From: Zoogloea sp021286885
GTDB taxonomy: Bacteria; Pseudomonadota; Gammaproteobacteria; Burkholderiales; Rhodocyclaceae
NCBI RefSeq assembly: GCF_041915215.1
Contig: NZ_JAYSBV010000010.1
DNA length: 64,000 bases
Reading direction: 5' to 3' (one strand)
Shown: piece by piece, positions 61,192 through 64,000 of the stretch
Numbering within the stretch: the stretch's first letter is position 1
Layout: each line of letters begins with the position of its first letter
Notes under the pieces: generated by a model
The model's input: only the letters and a program-made list of their open reading frames with translations
Told to the model about the DNA's origin: nothing
Databases searched by the model: none
Translations under genes and position numbers: made by a program

Positions 61192-64000
61192 CGGGGGTGC
61201 TCCGGGTGGGCCGCCACCGCCCGCCCCAGCTTTTCGAGGAAGGGCGGCAGGGCTTTCACCACATTGGCCAGGTGCCCCGCCAGCGCATCGGGGCCTCGCT
61301 CATCCCGTACCGCCTGGCACAGGGCATCGGCCAATTGGTAGAGCTGAGTCGCACCGATATTGCCCGCCGAGCCCTTGAGGGTATGGCTCAGTTCTTCTAT
61401 GGCACGCAGATCCCCCGCCTCCAGGAAGGCCTCCAGTTTTTCACCCGTCTGGGCCTGGGTTGCCAGGAACATGGACAGCAGGCGCAGGTAGATGGGCCAG
61501 CGCCCCCGCACCCGGGCGAGGCCCTGGTTCAGGTCAAACCCGCCGATGAGACCAAACAGGGGCTCCCAATCCTGGGACGAAGGGGTGTTTTCGGGAATCC
61601 ATTTGAGCAAAGTCCGGAACAGGTTTTCCGGATCAACGGGTTTGGCGATGAAGTCGTTCATCCCCGCATGCAGGCAGGCCTCCCGATCATCGTCAAACGC
61701 ATTGGCGGTCATGGCCACAATCGGCACCTGCGCCCGCTCAGGCAGGGCTCTGATCCGGCGCGTGGCTTCCAGTCCATCCATCACAGGCATCTGCATGTCC
61801 ATCAGAATCAGGTCGTAGTTCTGGGAAGCGGCCTTGTCCACCGCCACCTGCCCGTTTTCGGCACGGTCGATGCGCAACTTGAGCTCGCTCATCATCTCGA
61901 CCGCCACTTCCTGATTGAGCAGATTGTCCTCCACCAGCAGCACCCGGCAGCCCAACAGGCGCCGCCCTTCCTTGAGCAGCATTTCCAGGGGCAACTCCAG
62001 GGGCGGGGCTTCGGGCAAGGCCTCTTCCCGCCGCTTGAGCCGGGCAGTAAACCAGAAGATGCTGCCCCGTCCAGGCTGGCTTTCGGCCCCGGCCTCCCCG
62101 CCCATCAAGCGTGCCAGATGGCGGGTCAGGGCCAAACCCAGACCAGTACCACCGTATTTGCGGGTTGTGGAGGTGTCTGCCTGCTCAAAAGACTGAAACA
62201 GGCGCGGCAACTGCTCCGGCATGATGCCGATGCCCGTATCTTCCACTTCAAAGCGCACCAGAACATCTTCGGCCCCCTGCTCCATCACCCGCGCCCGCAG
62301 ATGAATATGCCCAGAATCGGTAAACTTGACCGCATTGCTGAGGTAATTGAGCAGCGCCTGGCGCAGACGCGTCACATCCCCCCCCAAAACAGCGGGAAGA
62401 TCGCCGGTGTCGGACTTGAAATCCAGCCCCTTGGCACTCAAACGGTCCTGAATCAGGGAATGGGCCTGGTTGAAGAGGGCCCCCGGGGCAAAGTCAATGG
62501 CCTCCAGAGTCAGCTTGCCCGCTTCGATCTTGGACAAATCCAGGATGTCGTTGATCAGGGACAGCAAATGGCTGCCCGCGCTGCGTATGCGCCCTACCCG
62601 CTCCTGCTGCTGGGGCGTGAGGGGTGTGCGCTCCAGCATGCGCGCAAGCCCCAGAATGGCATTCATGGGGGTGCGAATTTCGTGGCTCATATTGGCCAGG
62701 AAGGCGCTCTTGGCCTGGCTGGCCGACTCGGCCCGCTGGCGTGCCTCGGCCAGCTGGGTCGTGCGCTCGCTCACCAGGTCTTCAAGGTGATGGTGATAGA
62801 CCTCCAGCTGGGCATCCAGTTTGCGCAGTTCGGTGATGTCAAAAAAACTGGCCAAGAAGCTATTGTCCAGCAGGGTGCCGGACACCAGCAGGGTACGCAC
62901 CTCCCCATCCTTGCAGGTGATGCGGTATTCGGTAGCTTCAATGTCGGAGCCGGTGCGGGCCGCCCGCGCCACGGCGGCCTTCCAGGTTTCCTTGACCCAG
63001 GCCCGATAAGCCGGATCGGGGTAAGCCAGATTCCACCACACCTCCAGATTGGGCACATCCAGCAAGTCGTAGCCAAAAGTCTGGACAAAGCGGTGATTCA
63101 CATCCGCAATGCCCCCATCGCCATTCACGAACACCAGAGGCATGGGCGCAGACTGGAAGAGTTTGCGGAAGCGTGCTTCGCTTTCCCGCAGGGCACTCTC
63201 TTCCCGGTGACGGCTGATCGCAATCGCCGCCGCGTCGGTGGCCAAGGCCACCTGTTGGGCATGAATTTCTGACGGACGAGAACGCTCAGCTGGATAGAGG
63301 GCAAACGTGCCCAACACACCGCCGGAGCGACTCAGGATGGGATAAGACCAGCAGGCCTTGAGCCCATACGCCTCAGCCAGCGGACGGCACACATCCCAAT
63401 GGGGATCGGTTGGAATATCCTCGGCAATGACCACCTGCGCCAGGCTGGCCGCCGTGCCACACGAGCCCGCCATGGGGCCGATCGCAAAACCATCCAGCGC
63501 CTCCGAATAGGCGGCAGGCAAACTGGGCGCAGCCCCAGGCCGCAGGCAGCCATGGGCCTCGTCAAGCAACAAAATGGACACCCGCACGCCCGGAATCTGA
63601 GCTTCCACCGCCTCGGCCAGGGTGCTCAGGGTGTCGCTCAGACGCGCACCGGAGGCCACCATTTCAAGCACCTGGCGCTGGGTTGCGAGGGCCAGTTCGC
63701 TCCGTTTCTGAATCGTCACATCGGTCCAGACGCCCACCACCTCGATGCCGGCTTCGGGGCTGCGCTGGCCGATCCGCATTTCATCGCGAATCCAGTGGTA
63801 CTCCCCATTCCGGTGGGCAAACCGGTACTCATGGGCCACCTGCCCGCTGTGGAGCAGATCCCGCATGCGATGCTGGGCCAACTCCCGATCCGCCGGATGA
63901 ATATGCTGGCTCCACCAGCCGGGGGCCAGGGCTTCGCTGCGCGTATAGCCCAGAATGCGCTCTATATTTTCCCCCACCGCCACCGAACGAATCCCCGAGG
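61188..64000 (-). CDS. Hybrid histidine kinase (PAS-GAF-PAS-HK-REC-HPt), N-terminus outside window
   Basis: At least 936 residues; the frame is open past the right edge. Visible order: PAS (part), GAF (about 120-260 from the edge), PAS (FRKLFQSAPMPLVFVNGDGG), then HisKA NMSHEIRTPMNAILGLA. HATPase has DTGIGIMPEQL and GGTGLGLALTRHL. A receiver has MDMQMPVMDGLEATRRI. A C-terminal HPt domain has LSHTLKGSAGNIGA with the phospho-accepting histidine. The TGA overlaps the start of the hemerythrin kinase. The full internal phosphorelay suggests a separate response regulator elsewhere. Confidence 0.92.
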   Translation of the reverse strand, partial: SGIRSVAVGENIERILGYTRSEALAPGWWSQHIHPADRELAQHRMRDLLHSGQVAHEYRFAHRNGEYHWIRDEMRIGQRSPEAGIEVVGVWTDVTIQKRSELALATQRQVLEMVASGARLSDTLSTLAEAVEAQIPGVRVSILLLDEAHGCLRPGAAPSLPAAYSEALDGFAIGPMAGSCGTAASLAQVVIAEDIPTDPHWDVCRPLAEAYGLKACWSYPILSRSGGVLGTFALYPAERSRPSEIHAQQVALATDAAAIAISRHREESALRESEARFRKLFQSAPMPLVFVNGDGGIADVNHRFVQTFGYDLLDVPNLEVWWNLAYPDPAYRAWVKETWKAAVARAARTGSDIEATEYRITCKDGEVRTLLVSGTLLDNSFLASFFDITELRKLDAQLEVYHHHLEDLVSERTTQLAEARQRAESASQAKSAFLANMSHEIRTPMNAILGLARMLERTPLTPQQQERVGRIRSAGSHLLSLINDILDLSKIEAGKLTLEAIDFAPGALFNQAHSLIQDRLSAKGLDFKSDTGDLPAVLGGDVTRLRQALLNYLSNAVKFTDSGHIHLRARVMEQGAEDVLVRFEVEDTGIGIMPEQLPRLFQSFEQADTSTTRKYGGTGLGLALTRHLARLMGGEAGAESQPGRGSIFWFTARLKRREEALPEAPPLELPLEMLLKEGRRLLGCRVLLVEDNLLNQEVAVEMMSELKLRIDRAENGQVAVDKAASQNYDLILMDMQMPVMDGLEATRRIRALPERAQVPIVAMTANAFDDDREACLHAGMNDFIAKPVDPENLFRTLLKWIPENTPSSQDWEPLFGLIGGFDLNQGLARVRGRWPIYLRLLSMFLATQAQTGEKLEAFLEAGDLRAIEELSHTLKGSAGNIGATQLYQLADALCQAVRDERGPDALAGHLANVVKALPPFLEKLGRAVAAHPEHPR

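Overview
The window is high-GC DNA with dense, often overlapping genes. It looks like a chromosomal segment of a betaproteobacterium, probably of the Rhodocyclales type. The smg-dprA-LysM-def-fmt-htpX neighbourhood, a PHB depolymerase, several multi-PAS hybrid kinases and a hemerythrin-kinase fusion all fit this. Species cannot be fixed from the sequence alone.

Layout. 1-5405 (minus): a two-partner secretion locus in the order transporter (TpsB), HlyC-type lysine acyltransferase, then a giant FhaB/CdiA-like exoprotein that runs off the left edge and carries near-identical 315-bp repeats. 5800-13158: mostly housekeeping, with fliW, a NamZ/YbbC-like muramidase, a DOMON-like protein, a PACE efflux protein, psd, a PstS-like binding protein with a Pho-box-like site, trmB, thiG, thiS and tRNA-Gly. 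13308-22135: a type I restriction-modification island directly downstream of tRNA-Gly. An AAA ATPase and a PIN-like nuclease sit between hsdS and hsdR, and gene remnants lie on both sides of hsdR. 22487-32226: an R-body (reb) locus with a Crp-type regulator, an ECF-like sigma factor, four RebB-family proteins, a divergent adenosine-deaminase-fold protein, a PHB depolymerase, a GH24 lysozyme and several unknown proteins. 32321-43711: a methyltransferase, lipocalin, Lrp/LysE pair, three tRNAs, a large hybrid kinase, a Zn-dependent phospholipase C, the MqsRA toxin-antitoxin pair, a YgjP-like metallopeptidase and outer-membrane phospholipase A. 43708-64000: a double-length UvrA, a DUF1631 protein, topB, smg, dprA, a LysM protein, def, fmt, htpX and two overlapping kinase genes, the last running off the right edge.

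How genes work together. TpsB would export the acylated(?) TpsA. HsdM/S/R form one modification-restriction machine with a likely accessory ATPase-nuclease defence pair. The reb locus appears to have its own regulators, structural proteins, a lysis enzyme and a candidate enzymatic effector. The two most promising candidates for undescribed biology are the ADA-fold protein in the R-body locus and the ATPase-PIN pair nested in the type I RM operon.
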